Assembly (NCBI RefSeq): GCF_000599985.1
Contig: NZ_CP007445.1
Span: 62,001 to 126,000, forward strand
Direction: 5' to 3'
Length of the DNA stretch: 64,000 nt
Source: Gilliamella apicola
GTDB taxonomy: Bacteria; Pseudomonadota; Gammaproteobacteria; Enterobacterales; Orbaceae
Both the position numbers and the translations under genes were made by a program. Below are positions 36,309-49,781 of the stretch, one piece after another; position 1 is the first letter of the stretch; every line of letters starts with the position of its first letter. The notes under the pieces were generated by a model, which saw nothing but the letters and a program-made list of their open reading frames with translations, made no database searches and was not told where the DNA came from.

Positions 36309-37697
36309 TTAATGCCGAGCCGTTAAATTCTCACCATCTTGTTTTTGTAATTGAGCAAAAATCATGCTTGATAGCATGGTTACAATACCCAGTATAACAA
36401 AGGTTAGTTGAAAAGCGTGAATAGTCGTTGTTGTGTAACCAAATAATCTTACCAATAAAGCACCAAAGCCGGTACCAAAACTGATCGCTAACTGTTGATT
36501 GACGGCCATCAAACTATTGCCACTACTTGTGCTTTCTCCTTGTAAATTTGCTAACGTTATACTGTTCATTGAAGTAAATTGCATTGAATTGATGCCACCA
36601 ATACAAAATAGCAAAATTCCTAATATCAAAAGTGGGGTAGTTAAGTTTAATAACGACATTAAAAGGATTAAAATTCCTGCTAAGATGGTATTTGCTATTA
36701 GCACAAAACGATAGCCTAAACGACCAAGAATCCGAGTAATAAAGAACCTTGTACAAATTGATGCAATAGCCATTGGCATTAGCATCATTCCAGCAAAAAT
36801 TGCTGAATAACCGAATCCAACTTGTAGAAATAAAGGAATAAGAAAAGGCACACCAGAAATACCTAATCGACAAACTAAATTACCAATAATTCCTATTTTA
36901 AACGTTCGTATATCAAATAAAGAGAGTGGAAATAAGGCTGCTTGTTTCTTTTTTGCATAGTTGCGATAAATAAATAAAAAAGCAAGACTAATGACAGCGA
37001 GAGCCAGAGGTAAATAATATTGTTTACCTTGATTTAAACATTCAACACTAAGAGTTGCACTAATAAAAGTAATAACGATAAATATAAATCCAAATAAGTC
37101 AAAAGGCATACGTTCACCTTTTATGTTCGGCATATATCTTAAGCTAATCATTACCCCAATAATACCAATTGGTAAATTAATAAAAAAGATCCAGTGCCAA
37201 CTTACCATATCAACAAGGTAGCCACCTAAAACAGGCCCTAGTACTGGGCCGATTAAACCCGGAATTGTTGCTGTGTTTAACGCCGCTAAGAACTCATTAC
37301 GTTTAAATGCTTTAATCAAAACCAAACGTGAAACAGGTACCATCATTGATCCACCAATACCTTGAATAACCCTTGATATATCTAAAAAAACTAATGAATT
37401 AGACAAAGCACAAAGTAATGATCCTAAGGTAAAAAGTGATACGGCCATCACAAAAATATTTCGTGTACCGAATTTGTCCGATAAAAAGCCACTTACTGGA
37501 ATAAATAACGCCAATGTTAGCGCATAACATATTACTGCTGATTGCATATTCAGTGGTGATTCATTGAGGTCTTTAGCCATAGTTGGCAGAGCAGTATTTA
37601 AAATTGAGGTATCAAGTGATTGCATAAAAAATGCAAATGCGGCAATCCAGGGTAATATTCGATAAACAAAAGGTGGTAATTGTAATTCGCTATTCAT
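36309..37697 (-). CDS. mdtD: MdtD-like MFS transporter (DHA2 family)
   Basis: 462 residues with about 14 membrane helices. The first helix region FFMQSLDTSILNTALPTMAK is the DHA2 hallmark, and SGFLSDKFGTRNIFVMAV is the MFS motif A loop. Motif C of drug exporters appears as PGLIGPVLGPVLGG, followed by SWHWIFFINLPIG. It aligns along its whole length with E. coli MdtD. MdtD is a putative efflux pump or iron-citrate exporter; the substrate cannot be told from sequence. There are no mdtABC genes nearby. Confidence 0.85.
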   Translation of the reverse strand: MNSELQLPPFVYRILPWIAAFAFFMQSLDTSILNTALPTMAKDLNESPLNMQSAVICYALTLALFIPVSGFLSDKFGTRNIFVMAVSLFTLGSLLCALSNSLVFLDISRVIQGIGGSMMVPVSRLVLIKAFKRNEFLAALNTATIPGLIGPVLGPVLGGYLVDMVSWHWIFFINLPIGIIGVMISLRYMPNIKGERMPFDLFGFIFIVITFISATLSVECLNQGKQYYLPLALAVISLAFLFIYRNYAKKKQAALFPLSLFDIRTFKIGIIGNLVCRLGISGVPFLIPLFLQVGFGYSAIFAGMMLMPMAIASICTRFFITRILGRLGYRFVLIANTILAGILILLMSLLNLTTPLLILGILLFCIGGINSMQFTSMNSITLANLQGESTSSGNSLMAVNQQLAISFGTGFGALLVRLFGYTTTTIHAFQLTFVILGIVTMLSSMIFAQLQKQDGENLTARH

Positions 37698-37762
37698 TTT
37701 TTCAGCCTAAAATTGATTGATATGCTGGGGGAGAGAAGGATCATAGTAAATCCTAAAGTTAT

Positions 37763-37795
37763 ACTCTCTTACGTGTGATTAGTGAGTAAGAGAGT
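37763..37795. repeat. Inverted repeat between the panS-like and mdtD genes
   Basis: ACTCTCTTAC (37763-37772) pairs perfectly with GTAAGAGAGT (37786-37795) around a 13-base loop. It lies 66 bases before the mdtD ATG. No T-run follows on the minus strand, so it could be a weak terminator of the preceding gene or an operator for mdtD. Confidence 0.55.
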
Positions 37796-37824
37796 GAATG
37801 GATTTTATTTTACAATATCCACGA

Positions 37825-38790
37825 TCAATTGTTAGATTTTTTCTTATTTTTAACGGGTTTTTCTTGCCAATAACCAGCCAGAATCGAACCTGAAATATTG
37901 TGCCAAACAGAAAATACAGCAGCGGGTAATGCTGATAGAGCTGAAAAATAAGTTGTGCCTAGAGTAGCGGCTAATGCGGAGTTTTGCATACCCACTTCTA
38001 ATGACATAGTTCGACAAGTTGATTCATCGAAGCCAAATAATTTTCCTCCCCAATAACCACCTAGTAAACCAATACCATTATGAATAATCACAGCAAAAAT
38101 AACCGTTATACCAACTTGACCAATTAGATCATAACTACCAGCTACAACAATACAAATTATTAATAAAATACAGATCATTGACATTAATGGTAAAAATCGT
38201 TCGCATTTTTTTACTATTGAATATAAGAAGTGGTGGACAATCAAGCCAAGAATAATAGGAATTAGAACAATTTGGATAATATGCATTAACATATTCCAAA
38301 CAGGAACTTCAACAGTTGTACCAACGAGTAAAAGCGTAAGAATTGGGGTAACCACTACACCAACAAGGGTTGAAACCGACGAAATAGTCACTGACAGTGC
38401 CACATCACCTTTAGCTAGATAAATCATCACGTTGGAGGCAGTTCCACTCGCTACGCTACCAACTAGTACCATCCCTACTAATAACTCTGGCCGCATAGTA
38501 AATAACTTAGATAAGATTAAAGCGGTGAGTGGCATAACAATGTAATGCAGTAGGGTACAAATTATGACTGCTTTTGGTTTGGTTACAACTCTTTTAAAGT
38601 CATTAATACTTAACGTTACCCCCATCGTAAACATTACAAACATCAATAAGTGTGATGTATGAGGTCGTATGGGAAGGAATGTATTTGGTGAAAAATAGGC
38701 AATTATTGCACAAAGGATTGCCCATAACGGAAATAATCGGGTAAGTAAGATAATGGATTGCACAAAAAGCTGACTATGACGTTGAGACAT
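37825..38790 (-). CDS. Bile acid:sodium symporter family transporter (PanS-like)
   Basis: 321 residues, nine to ten membrane helices. The BASS-family core is [17 protein letters not shown] in the first half, [20 protein letters not shown] (the crossover region with the polar GTASN) and [13 protein letters not shown] later, followed by [19 protein letters not shown]. The closest characterised kin are the ketopantoate transporter PanS and similar bacterial members, so export or import of a small organic acid is likely; true bile acid transport is not implied. Confidence 0.82.
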   Translation of the reverse strand: MSQRHSQLFVQSIILLTRLFPLWAILCAIIAYFSPNTFLPIRPHTSHLLMFVMFTMGVTLSINDFKRVVTKPKAVIICTLLHYIVMPLTALILSKLFTMRPELLVGMVLVGSVASGTASNVMIYLAKGDVALSVTISSVSTLVGVVVTPILTLLLVGTTVEVPVWNMLMHIIQIVLIPIILGLIVHHFLYSIVKKCERFLPLMSMICILLIICIVVAGSYDLIGQVGITVIFAVIIHNGIGLLGGYWGGKLFGFDESTCRTMSLEVGMQNSALAATLGTTYFSALSALPAAVFSVWHNISGSILAGYWQEKPVKNKKKSNN

Positions 38791-38837
38791 AAAGCACCAC
38801 CTTGTGGCTTATTAAACTATTAATAATTAAATGGTTA

Positions 38838-39632
38838 TTAATATATTTGGTTTTGAATTTTCATTTTATTAATTCTATTAAATAGCGTCAAGGTATTTGT
38901 TAGAATCGTTCCACCTATTTGTTTATAATTTTCAACACGTAATTGACAAAGTATGTTAAAAATATCGACAATGTTTTCTGGGCGGTTTATTTGCCCTTGT
39001 CGACCACTTAAAGGCATATCAGGGGCATCGGTTTCTAATACTAGGCTTTCGAGGGGTAACTTTGCAATGGTATGGCGAGTTTTATTTGCTCTAGTGTAAC
39101 TTATTACGCCACCTACACCAATATAATAGCCTAATTTAATAAATTGCATTGCTTGTTGATAGCTACCAGAAAAACCATGGATCACTCCGCGACAAGGTAA
39201 ATTAGCTTGACGTAATTCGTGGTAGATAACATCATGAGTTTTGCGTGAATGAATTAATACGGGTAATTCATAACGTTTAGCTAAATCCAGTTGAGCTCGA
39301 AAAAATGTAAGTTGTTGTTGATAATCAACGGAAATGTCATAACGGTCTAAGCCGATTTCGCCAATAGCAACTAACTTGTTAGGAAAAGTACTAACGATAT
39401 CTGATAATTTTTCAAGATCAGCATGGGAATGTTGATAGATAGGATGTAAGCCCAGCGCAGCATAAAGTTCATCATACTGTTCAGTTAGTTTCAGAATTTG
39501 ACTGAAATGATCTGCTGATACAGCAGGTATAATTAAACTGGCAATTTTAGCTTTTCGAATACGACTTATTGAGTTATCTAAATCTGTAACAAAAGCAGGG
39601 AAATTGAAATGGCAATGCGTATCTATAAACAT
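38838..39632 (-). CDS. yjjV: TatD-family metal-dependent hydrolase YjjV
   Basis: 264-residue TIM-barrel hydrolase with metal ligands in DTHCHFNFP, GEIGLDRYD, LIHSRKTHD, HGFSGS and ETDAPDMPLSGRQGQ. It matches E. coli YjjV rather than TatD or YcfH, for example GVGGVISYTRANKTRHTIAK. TatD-family members are described as DNases; the activity of YjjV is not well defined. It begins eight bases after the recC stop and is probably in its transcript. Confidence 0.92.
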   Translation of the reverse strand: MFIDTHCHFNFPAFVTDLDNSISRIRKAKIASLIIPAVSADHFSQILKLTEQYDELYAALGLHPIYQHSHADLEKLSDIVSTFPNKLVAIGEIGLDRYDISVDYQQQLTFFRAQLDLAKRYELPVLIHSRKTHDVIYHELRQANLPCRGVIHGFSGSYQQAMQFIKLGYYIGVGGVISYTRANKTRHTIAKLPLESLVLETDAPDMPLSGRQGQINRPENIVDIFNILCQLRVENYKQIGGTILTNTLTLFNRINKMKIQNQIY

Positions 39633-39640
39633 AATGCCTC

Positions 39641-42600
39641 CTATTCTACTGTTACTTGATTTAATAAGATTGGCAATAGAAATTGCTTAGCAAAATAGAT
39701 GATCTGTTCTATTAGTTCATCGGTTAATTCAGGATACAAACGTTCATAGTAACTGTCGATCTCTGGTGATTGGAAAAGGCCTCCTTGCCAAGTATTAATA
39801 AGCTGACTTTTAGCCCTATCACTAGCAACGATTTCACCAGTTTTTTTATTATAAGCCGACGTTAACCAACTCCATGCACTTTGAATTGGCATTAATAAGG
39901 GTTGATTGATGCCTTGCAAAAATCCTTCAACTAATGAGGTTAAGTAAGTTAATGCCTCGTTAGCTTCTAAATGCGAAAATCGCCATTCTTGCTCATCACG
40001 ACCATAAATGCGACTTTGGTTATCAACTTTCTCAGGATATAAAATACAATAAACCAAATGATCTATCCATAATGAGATGCCATCACGAATTGAGAGTTTT
40101 GATGGACGCCAAGTTAAAATACCATCGGCTTGTATATGTGTTAACCACCCCTGAAGTGGGTAATATTGCTTATTTGCCTCAATTGTTAAATTGACTTCCT
40201 CGCTGGTCATCTCTAACCGTTCTTGACGGATTTTATCTGCTAAAGATTGCATTGCTTCAGTTTGCTCATCATAAATGATCTCACCAAAAGCGCCATCAGG
40301 TAATTCACCCGTTAATCTTAATTGTTGATAAAGAACCTCTGAATCTTGGGCGGTTTGAGTAATTAAATGATTTAAAATTTGCACATTAAGTTGATAACGT
40401 TTTAAGCTATCAAGATTAAAGTTTTCGGCATCAGGTAAAGTATCATCAAGGTAACTGACATAAAAATTAAATCGTTTTTGTAAAAATAACCGAATAGAGT
40501 GCTGAAAGAATCGTTTTAACTCATCAAGATTAATATAATCAACACTTATAGCAGGTATTTGACTAATAAATCTTTGGCTTTCTCCTTTTTTCAGGGCTGC
40601 AGGTAACCACTCATCAGCATAACTTTTCGGCTCTTGTAAAAAATTTACAGGATTAAATGGCGTTCTGGTATGTAATACTTTTAAAGAATTGACATTTTTT
40701 TCTAAATTTTTGGTTGGTTCACCATAATATTGAACAATATATTCCCAGAGCTCATCAACCAGTACTGAAGGGTAACGTTCGCTATTATCTTTCATATCTC
40801 GCCCGATATAACTGATATATAGCTGATATTGTGTAGACAAAATAGCTTCTAAAAATAGATAGCGATCATCAGTTCGACGGCTACGATCGCCTCGTCTTGG
40901 GTATTTGGCGATTAAATCAAAATCCAGCGGTAGTGACGTTCTTGGGTAGTCGCCATCATTCATGCCTAGCAAACAAACTACTTTAAATGGAATGGAGCGC
41001 ATGGGCATCATAGTACAAAAATTGATTTTACCGACTAAAAAACGATGTGCTAAGTGATTTTGTTCTAAACGTGCCTGCATTGCATCATGCAAAACAGTGA
41101 TTGAAATAAGGCCGGTAAACTGAGCGGTCAAACCACTATTAATTAACTGTTGCCACTCATCTTCTATCATTAATAAAATAGCATCGCGTTGCTGATTATG
41201 CGTAAAAAAATCATTAATTAATTCAAGGCAACAACCTTGCCAATCAGATAATGATTTTGCTTCATTTAAAATCGTACACCATTTACGAACAACTTTAATA
41301 AATTCAGATAATTGACCAATAAGTTCCGCATCTAATCCTGTTGCACCATCATAAGGTAAAATTTGTTGCCATCCACCTTGTTCACTATTCATGGTATAAC
41401 CAAGCAATAACCGTTCAAGACCAAATAACCAGCTGTGTGCACTTTCAAGACCAAAGCGGATACCAGATTCTATAATCCAAGTTCGCAATAATATTAATTG
41501 TGATTCAGTTATGGAAAATTTTTCAGCTACAGCTGGAATTTCCAATAAGTTAAATAAATCTTCCGCGGTGAATCGACTGTTTGGAAAGTTTAAAATAGCA
41601 AAAAAACCTTGTACGATGGGATCAATATTGCGAGCCTTTTGGTCAGAAATAGTAAATGGTAAATAGCGTTCACCTCTAGCATTACCAAAAACAGCTCGAA
41701 TATAAGGTACATAGCGATCAATATCTGAAACCATAACAATACAATCACGTAGTTCAAGATCTGGGTTTGTATCAAAAACAGATAATAGATAATCGTACAA
41801 TACTTCGACTTCCCGTTGTTCACTATGGCAGGCATGGAACGAGATAGATTTATCAGAAGCATCAATTTGTTTATCGCCTAAATCACTTTGATAAAGCTCT
41901 AAAATATCTTGCTGAATTGAGTGCAATAGACATGTCCGTTCTTGATCAACAAATGCCTCAATATCCTGTTTACTATTAAATTCTTGCAATAAAAATAAAT
42001 TGTCGCGACCTAGTTTTCCCCACGAAGTAAGTAATGGATTAGGGATTTTATCTGGTGTATTTAAAATATCGGATAGTTGTTTTTCAACAATATCGCCCCA
42101 GTACCATTTACAGGGATTATTAAACATCAAATGCACATCGATGTGTTGACCAAGTGCTGAGAGTAATGACAGATAAATAGGTGGAAGAGAAGTGATCCCA
42201 AAAATATAAACTCGTTTAGGTAAAGAGTTTAACCTTAAATGATCAAAGTCCTTATCTAACAAAATATCTAATATTTGTTGGTAAATATTGGCACGGTGAT
42301 AGGGTAGGCTGATTGAAATAAGTTGCCGCCATAATTCTGCTTGCCAAATTTCATCTGGATGGTGATTCAATTCACTTACGGTTTGATTGGCTTCCCATTT
42401 TGCTAACCAATCAGGACGATATACCAAATATTGGTCAAATAATCGTGCTATCCGCGTTGCTAATTGATAGTGTTTGCGTTCTTCTTTATCAATATTTAGA
42501 TAATGTTTGATTGTCTCAAATTCAGGTCGTTCAATGATCTTAGGCAATAAATAGTATAAACGCCAAGTCATTGATTCGACGTCATAGTTATTTTCAGTCG

Positions 42601-42841
42601 GTGAATCTGGTAAAAGGATTTGATATATTTGCCAAATAAATTGACTGGGAAAGGGAAAATCGACATTGGCAAGAATACCAAGATCGTTGGCCAATTCAAT
42701 TTGTAACCATTGCGCCATACCTTGGCTTTGTACAATCACCATATCGGGTGTAAAAACCTGTTCTAATGGGTCTCTACGCATTAATTCACTGACTAAGGAC
42801 TTGAGTAAATCGACTTGATTTGAATGATAAATAGTAAACAT
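39641..42841 (-). CDS. recC: Exodeoxyribonuclease V gamma subunit
   Basis: 1066 residues (E. coli RecC 1122). Chi-recognition and scaffold subunit of RecBCD, which processes double-strand breaks. The N-terminus FTIYHSNQVDLLKSLVSELM and the motif QSQGMAQWLQIELA are diagnostic. The inactive-helicase part (LLGMNDGDYPRTSLPLDFDL) is present in the centre. recB and recD are not in the window, whereas in many relatives recC is close to them. Confidence 0.96.
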   Translation of the reverse strand: MFTIYHSNQVDLLKSLVSELMRRDPLEQVFTPDMVIVQSQGMAQWLQIELANDLGILANVDFPFPSQFIWQIYQILLPDSPTENNYDVESMTWRLYYLLPKIIERPEFETIKHYLNIDKEERKHYQLATRIARLFDQYLVYRPDWLAKWEANQTVSELNHHPDEIWQAELWRQLISISLPYHRANIYQQILDILLDKDFDHLRLNSLPKRVYIFGITSLPPIYLSLLSALGQHIDVHLMFNNPCKWYWGDIVEKQLSDILNTPDKIPNPLLTSWGKLGRDNLFLLQEFNSKQDIEAFVDQERTCLLHSIQQDILELYQSDLGDKQIDASDKSISFHACHSEQREVEVLYDYLLSVFDTNPDLELRDCIVMVSDIDRYVPYIRAVFGNARGERYLPFTISDQKARNIDPIVQGFFAILNFPNSRFTAEDLFNLLEIPAVAEKFSITESQLILLRTWIIESGIRFGLESAHSWLFGLERLLLGYTMNSEQGGWQQILPYDGATGLDAELIGQLSEFIKVVRKWCTILNEAKSLSDWQGCCLELINDFFTHNQQRDAILLMIEDEWQQLINSGLTAQFTGLISITVLHDAMQARLEQNHLAHRFLVGKINFCTMMPMRSIPFKVVCLLGMNDGDYPRTSLPLDFDLIAKYPRRGDRSRRTDDRYLFLEAILSTQYQLYISYIGRDMKDNSERYPSVLVDELWEYIVQYYGEPTKNLEKNVNSLKVLHTRTPFNPVNFLQEPKSYADEWLPAALKKGESQRFISQIPAISVDYINLDELKRFFQHSIRLFLQKRFNFYVSYLDDTLPDAENFNLDSLKRYQLNVQILNHLITQTAQDSEVLYQQLRLTGELPDGAFGEIIYDEQTEAMQSLADKIRQERLEMTSEEVNLTIEANKQYYPLQGWLTHIQADGILTWRPSKLSIRDGISLWIDHLVYCILYPEKVDNQSRIYGRDEQEWRFSHLEANEALTYLTSLVEGFLQGINQPLLMPIQSAWSWLTSAYNKKTGEIVASDRAKSQLINTWQGGLFQSPEIDSYYERLYPELTDELIEQIIYFAKQFLLPILLNQVTVE

Positions 42842-43055
42842 AGTTACATTAATATTAATATAATTAGTCAGATTATCGCTGATTGTTATGAATAAATCTA
42901 GCTATGATTAGGTCGCAATTTTTTGTAACTAAATAGTTTTATAAAATCTAAATAGGCTTTAAAAAATGTTAAGGTATATTTTTGAGATAAAAAAATCGTG
43001 ATTTTTAGATAGAATTTTTTCAAAAAAGTAGTTAAAAAAGCAGCTAAGTAGAAAT
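42842..43055. other. Intergenic region upstream of recC
   Basis: About 215 AT-rich bases between recC and the atpC terminator. It must hold the recC promoter; I see only a small AAAAATC/GATTTTT hairpin near 42990 and no named site. Confidence 0.4.
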
Positions 43056-43091
43056 TAAAAAAGGTTACAATTTATTAATTTGTAACCTTTT
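43056..43091 (-). terminator. Terminator of the atp operon
   Basis: AAAAGGTTACAA (43059-43070) pairs perfectly with TTGTAACCTTTT (43080-43091); on the minus strand TTTTTT follows. It lies after the last gene, atpC. Confidence 0.9.
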
Positions 43092-43119
43092 ATGGGTTTA
43101 TCTAGTAATTAACGTATTT

Positions 43120-43545
43120 TTATTGACTCATACGACGAGTTAATTCGATAACACGAATTTTAGCTAAAGCTTTTGATAATTCAGCCGATGCTTGAGCAAA
43201 TGACATATCATCACTAAGATGATTAATGTGTTCTTTTGCTTGTCTCACTGCTTCTTGTGCTCTCGCTTCGTCTAAGTCTTCACCACGAATTGCTGTATCG
43301 GCTAAGATTGTGACGATATTTGGTTGAACTTCTAAGACGCCACCAGAAAGGTAGATAAACTCTTCTTCACCATCCGCTTTTACAATACCTACCATACCTG
43401 GTTTAATCATTGTAAGTAGAGGAGTGTGGCCTGGATAGATCCCAAGTTCACCTTCTTGCCCTGTGATTCTGATTCGCTGAACATCACCCGAAAACAGGTG
43501 AGATTCAGCACTAACAACTTCTAATTGATAGGAAGTTAGTGCCAT
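43120..43545 (-). CDS. atpC: ATP synthase F1 epsilon subunit
   Basis: Central-stalk subunit that couples rotation and can inhibit ATP hydrolysis. Start ATG 43545 ([20 protein letters not shown]) matches the conserved N-terminus and has GGAG at the right distance; an earlier in-frame ATG adds six unlikely residues. Motifs: [20 protein letters not shown] in the beta domain and a helical hairpin at the end. It is 141 residues long and the last gene of the atp operon. Confidence 0.96.
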   Translation of the reverse strand: MALTSYQLEVVSAESHLFSGDVQRIRITGQEGELGIYPGHTPLLTMIKPGMVGIVKADGEEEFIYLSGGVLEVQPNIVTILADTAIRGEDLDEARAQEAVRQAKEHINHLSDDMSFAQASAELSKALAKIRVIELTRRMSQ

Positions 43546-43571
43546 AATACTATCTCCGTTCAATGAATCTC

Positions 43572-44981
<1,410 letters not shown>

Positions 44982-45001
44982 CTATAAGCCAATATTTAGC
45001 A

Positions 45002-45871
45002 CTAACCTGAAACAGCGGCTGCACCGGATACAATATCAATCAATTCATTTGTGATAGCACCTTGACGTGCTTTGTTATACACAATTTGTAATTCATTAAT
45101 TAGGTTTGCACCGTTATCTGTTGCTGCTTTCATGGCCACCATTCTTGCCGCTTGTTCACTCGCTAGATTGTCAACCACAGCTTGATAGACTTGTGATTCA
45201 ATATAACGACGTAAAATCACATCTAATAGTGATTTAGCATCTGGCTCATAAATATAATCCCATGATGAAGCTTTGAGCGCTTTATCTTCCGATGGTGGTA
45301 ATGGTAATAATTGCTGTATTGTTGGTTTTTGTGACATGGTATTAATAAATTTATTAGTAACAATATATAATTTATCAATATTACCTTTGTCATATGCCTC
45401 AAGCATTGTTTTTACCGGTCCAATTAAATCGGATAAAGTTGGTTCGTCACCTAAATTAGTGACTTGTGTTAAGATGTTTGTTTTTACTGATGAGAAAAAT
45501 GAAACACCCCGAGAACCAATTAAAGCAACATCAGCTTCAACATTTTTTTCCTGCCATGCTGACATATCAGCAATGACAGTTTTGAAAAGATTGATATTTA
45601 AACCACCGCATAAACCACGATCGGTTGAAATGATAAGATAGCCAACTCGCTTTACATCTCTTTCTTCTAAATAAGGATGCTTGGCGCCTATCTGAGCTAA
45701 CGCTAAATGTCCAATTACTTCACGAATCATTTCAGCATATGGACGACTTGCTGCCATTCTATCTTGCGTTTTACGCATTTTAGAATTGGCAACCATTTCC
45801 ATCGCTTTAGTGATCTTTTGCGTACTTTGGATACTGGCAATTTTTGTTCTAATCTCTTTTGCATTAGCCAT
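45002..45871 (-). CDS. atpG: ATP synthase F1 gamma subunit
   Basis: Rotor shaft of F1, 289 residues (E. coli 287). N- and C-terminal coiled-coil helices are conserved: [19 protein letters not shown] at the start and [20 protein letters not shown] at the end. DRGLCGGLN is in the central domain. Confidence 0.98.
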   Translation of the reverse strand: MANAKEIRTKIASIQSTQKITKAMEMVANSKMRKTQDRMAASRPYAEMIREVIGHLALAQIGAKHPYLEERDVKRVGYLIISTDRGLCGGLNINLFKTVIADMSAWQEKNVEADVALIGSRGVSFFSSVKTNILTQVTNLGDEPTLSDLIGPVKTMLEAYDKGNIDKLYIVTNKFINTMSQKPTIQQLLPLPPSEDKALKASSWDYIYEPDAKSLLDVILRRYIESQVYQAVVDNLASEQAARMVAMKAATDNGANLINELQIVYNKARQGAITNELIDIVSGAAAVSG

Positions 45872-45884
45872 TTTTTACCACCCT

Positions 45885-47426
45885 TTACCAAGTTTGAGTT
45901 GATTTAAAGCTTTCAAGTAATGCTTTTAACTTACTTTCAATCTCATCATTGTAATTACCCGTTTCGTCGATTTGTTTGACAAAGTCAGCATATTGACTAT
46001 GGGCATAAGCAAGGAGTGCTGTTTCAAATGGTAATACTTTAGCAAGTTCTACATCTTCAAGATAACCACGTTCAGCAGCGTAAAGTACAATTGATTGCTC
46101 AGCAACAGTCATAGGCGAGTATTGCTTTTGTTTCAATAATTCGGTTACCTTTTCACCATGACTTAATTGGTTTCTTGTTGCTTCATCTAAGTCAGAAGCA
46201 AATTGTGAGAACGCAGCTAATTCACGATATTGTGCAAGTGCCGTACGAATACCACCTGATAATTTTTTCATTATTTTGGTTTGTGCCGCACCACCAACAC
46301 GAGAAACCGAAATACCCGGGTTAACCGCAGGGCGAATACCTGAGTTAAATAGGCTTGTTTCAAGGAAGATCTGACCATCAGTAATTGAAATTACGTTAGT
46401 TGGTACGAATGCCGATACGTCACCAGCTTGTGTTTCGATAATTGGTAATGCCGTTAATGAACCTGTTTTACCTTTTACTTCGCCTTTAGTAAATTCTTCA
46501 ACATAAGCTTCGTTAACACGAGCTGCACGTTCAAGTAAACGAGAGTGAAGATAGAATACATCACCAGGATATGCTTCACGTCCAGGTGGACGACGAAGTA
46601 ATAACGAAATTTGACGGTAAGCAACTGCTTGTTTAGATAGATCATCATAAACAATTAATGCATCTTGACCACGATCGCGGAAGTACTCACCCATAGCACA
46701 ACCGGCGTAAGGCGCTAAATATTGTAATGCGGCTGATTCAGACGCTGAAGCTACAACAACGATAGTATTTTTTAGTGCACCATGTTCTTCAAGTTTACGT
46801 ACTACGTTTGCAATAGTTGACTGTTTTTGACCAATTGCTACATAAATACATTTTACACCTGAATCACGTTGGTTAATGATTGCATCGATTGCTAATGCTG
46901 TTTTACCTGTTTGACGGTCACCGATAATAAGTTCACGCTGACCACGACCAATTGGAATCATTGAGTCGACGGCTTTATAACCTGTTTGTAATGCCTGATC
47001 GACTGATTGACGATCGATAACACCAGGTGCGACAACTTCAACTGGTGAAAATCCATCATGTTGAATCGAGCCTTTGCCATCAATAGGTTCACCAAGTGTA
47101 TTGATAACACGACCTAATAAGCCATCACCAACGGGTACCTGTAAAATACGACCAGTACATTGCACTTTCATCCCTTCCGATAAGTCTTCGTATGGTCCCA
47201 TAACCACTGCACCGACTGAGTCTCGTTCTAGGTTTAATGCCATTGCATATCGATTACCAGGTAATGCAATCATTTCGCCTTGCATTACATCGGTTAATCC
47301 GTGAATTCGAAGAATACCATCACTTACTGAGATGATTGTTCCTTCATTGTGAGCATCACTCACAATATTGAACTGAGCTATCCGCTCTTTAATTAGTTCA
47401 CTTATTTCAGTTGAATTTAGCTGCAT
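45885..47426 (-). CDS. atpA: ATP synthase F1 alpha subunit
   Basis: Non-catalytic nucleotide-binding subunit, 513 residues, identical in length to E. coli. The P-loop [15 protein letters not shown] is near residue 170, and the arginine-finger region is [18 protein letters not shown]. The N-terminal helix [20 protein letters not shown] contacts the delta subunit. Confidence 0.98.
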   Translation of the reverse strand: MQLNSTEISELIKERIAQFNIVSDAHNEGTIISVSDGILRIHGLTDVMQGEMIALPGNRYAMALNLERDSVGAVVMGPYEDLSEGMKVQCTGRILQVPVGDGLLGRVINTLGEPIDGKGSIQHDGFSPVEVVAPGVIDRQSVDQALQTGYKAVDSMIPIGRGQRELIIGDRQTGKTALAIDAIINQRDSGVKCIYVAIGQKQSTIANVVRKLEEHGALKNTIVVVASASESAALQYLAPYAGCAMGEYFRDRGQDALIVYDDLSKQAVAYRQISLLLRRPPGREAYPGDVFYLHSRLLERAARVNEAYVEEFTKGEVKGKTGSLTALPIIETQAGDVSAFVPTNVISITDGQIFLETSLFNSGIRPAVNPGISVSRVGGAAQTKIMKKLSGGIRTALAQYRELAAFSQFASDLDEATRNQLSHGEKVTELLKQKQYSPMTVAEQSIVLYAAERGYLEDVELAKVLPFETALLAYAHSQYADFVKQIDETGNYNDEIESKLKALLESFKSTQTW

Positions 47427-47437
47427 TATCAGTCCCC

Positions 47438-47971
47438 TTAAGACTGTAGAGCGTCATTTAAACGATTTAAACGCCCTCTGATACTACTATCAATAACCAT
47501 ATCGCCCGTACGAATAATAAAACCAGAAATGAGCGATTTATCTATATGACATTTTAGTTTTACTTTTCGTGATAAACGTTTTTCGACAGCGATAGAAATT
47601 TTATTAAGTTGTTCGCTAGTTAGCTCATTAGCTGAAATGACATCAACATCTGCTTGAGCATCTTTATCCAAACAATATTGTTCAAACAAAGTTAAAACTT
47701 CAGGAAGAAGTGATAATCGTTTGTTTTCAGCCATAACTTTAATAAAATTAGTGCTAAACTCATCTAATACATCTTTACAGATGTTGATGAGTAAATTAGC
47801 CACCGAATCAGTTTTCATATCAGATGTTAGAATACTTCTTACTTGTGCATCTTTGCTTACTTGAGAAGTTAATACTAACATTTTATGCCATGATTCGATG
47901 CTGTTTCTTTCTACCGCAAAATCAAAAGCGGCTTTAGCATAAGGACGAGCAATTGTAATTAAGTCAGCCAT
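47438..47971 (-). CDS. atpH: ATP synthase F1 delta subunit
   Basis: Peripheral-stalk subunit that joins F1 to the b subunits, 177 residues as in E. coli. The N-terminus [18 protein letters not shown] is the conserved OSCP/delta signature, and the C-terminal part is [20 protein letters not shown]. Confidence 0.97.
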   Translation of the reverse strand: MADLITIARPYAKAAFDFAVERNSIESWHKMLVLTSQVSKDAQVRSILTSDMKTDSVANLLINICKDVLDEFSTNFIKVMAENKRLSLLPEVLTLFEQYCLDKDAQADVDVISANELTSEQLNKISIAVEKRLSRKVKLKCHIDKSLISGFIIRTGDMVIDSSIRGRLNRLNDALQS

Positions 47972-47984
47972 TGCTCTATTCTCC

Positions 47985-48455
47985 TTATAATTCAGCTACG
48001 AGTTTATCAATGATGTCGCTATTTGCGGCTTCATTAACAGAACGTTCAATAATTTTTTCTGCACCAGCAATAGCGAGTGTAGCGACTTGTTGTTTAAGCT
48101 CTTCTCTAGCGCGTTTGCGTTCAGCTTCTACTTCGGCAAGTCCTTGAGCAACAATACGTTCTTTTTCGCGGATCGCTTCTTGTTGTGCTTCTTCAAGAAT
48201 GATAGCTTTGCGTTTGTTTGCTTGCTCTATAATTGCATTAGCCTCTACCTTAGCCTGTTGCATTATGTCAGATGTATTTGCTTTGGCTAATTCCAAATCT
48301 TTTTTTGCTGTTTCTGCTGAAGCAAGACCGTCTGCTATCTCTTTTTGGCGTTTTTCAATCGCACTAATAACAGGTGGCCAAATAAACTTCATGCAGAACC
48401 AAACAAACAATACAAATGTAATTGCTTGGCCGAGGAGAGTTGCGTTCATATTCAT
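47985..48455 (-). CDS. atpF: ATP synthase Fo b subunit
   Basis: Peripheral stalk, 156 residues as in E. coli. One N-terminal membrane helix ([20 protein letters not shown]) is followed by a long charged helix that dimerises (KAEVEAEA-type heptads). Adjacent to atpE with a 24-base gap. Confidence 0.97.
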   Translation of the reverse strand: MNMNATLLGQAITFVLFVWFCMKFIWPPVISAIEKRQKEIADGLASAETAKKDLELAKANTSDIMQQAKVEANAIIEQANKRKAIILEEAQQEAIREKERIVAQGLAEVEAERKRAREELKQQVATLAIAGAEKIIERSVNEAANSDIIDKLVAEL

Positions 48456-48479
48456 GAGACGATTCCTCTTAAAAGTTTA

Positions 48480-49538
<1,059 letters not shown>

Positions 49539-49566
49539 TTACCTTATTCCTAAAATTTAAAAATAC

Positions 49567-49598
49567 TGCTTATATCCCTTTTAATAAAGGTATAAGCA
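49567..49598 (-). promoter_or_regulatory. Leader hairpin of the atp operon
   Basis: TGCTTATA (49567-49574) pairs with TATAAGCA (49591-49598), with an inner CCTTT/AAAGG stem. On the minus strand it ends 37 bases before the atpB ATG and is followed by GTATTTTTAAATTTT. It could attenuate transcription or shape translation of atpB. Confidence 0.5.
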
Positions 49599-49743
49599 AT
49601 CGCTGTAATAATCCGAAGCTACTATTTTAAACCTAATTGCCTATAATAAGTCAACCTTTGATTAACAAAATTAAGAATTTAGACACTTTTTACTAAATTT
49701 GTGTAAAGAATAGCAACTTTATATGCCACTTTAATAGAAATAA

Positions 49744-49771
49744 CCCCCTATTAATCGTCAAATTAATGGGG
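49744..49771 (-). terminator. Hairpin after glmM
   Basis: On the minus strand CCCCATTAAT pairs with ATTAATAGGGG (one bulged A) around TTGACG, then GTTATTT. It probably separates glmM from the atp operon. Confidence 0.65.
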
Positions 49772-49781
49772 ATAAATTAAC

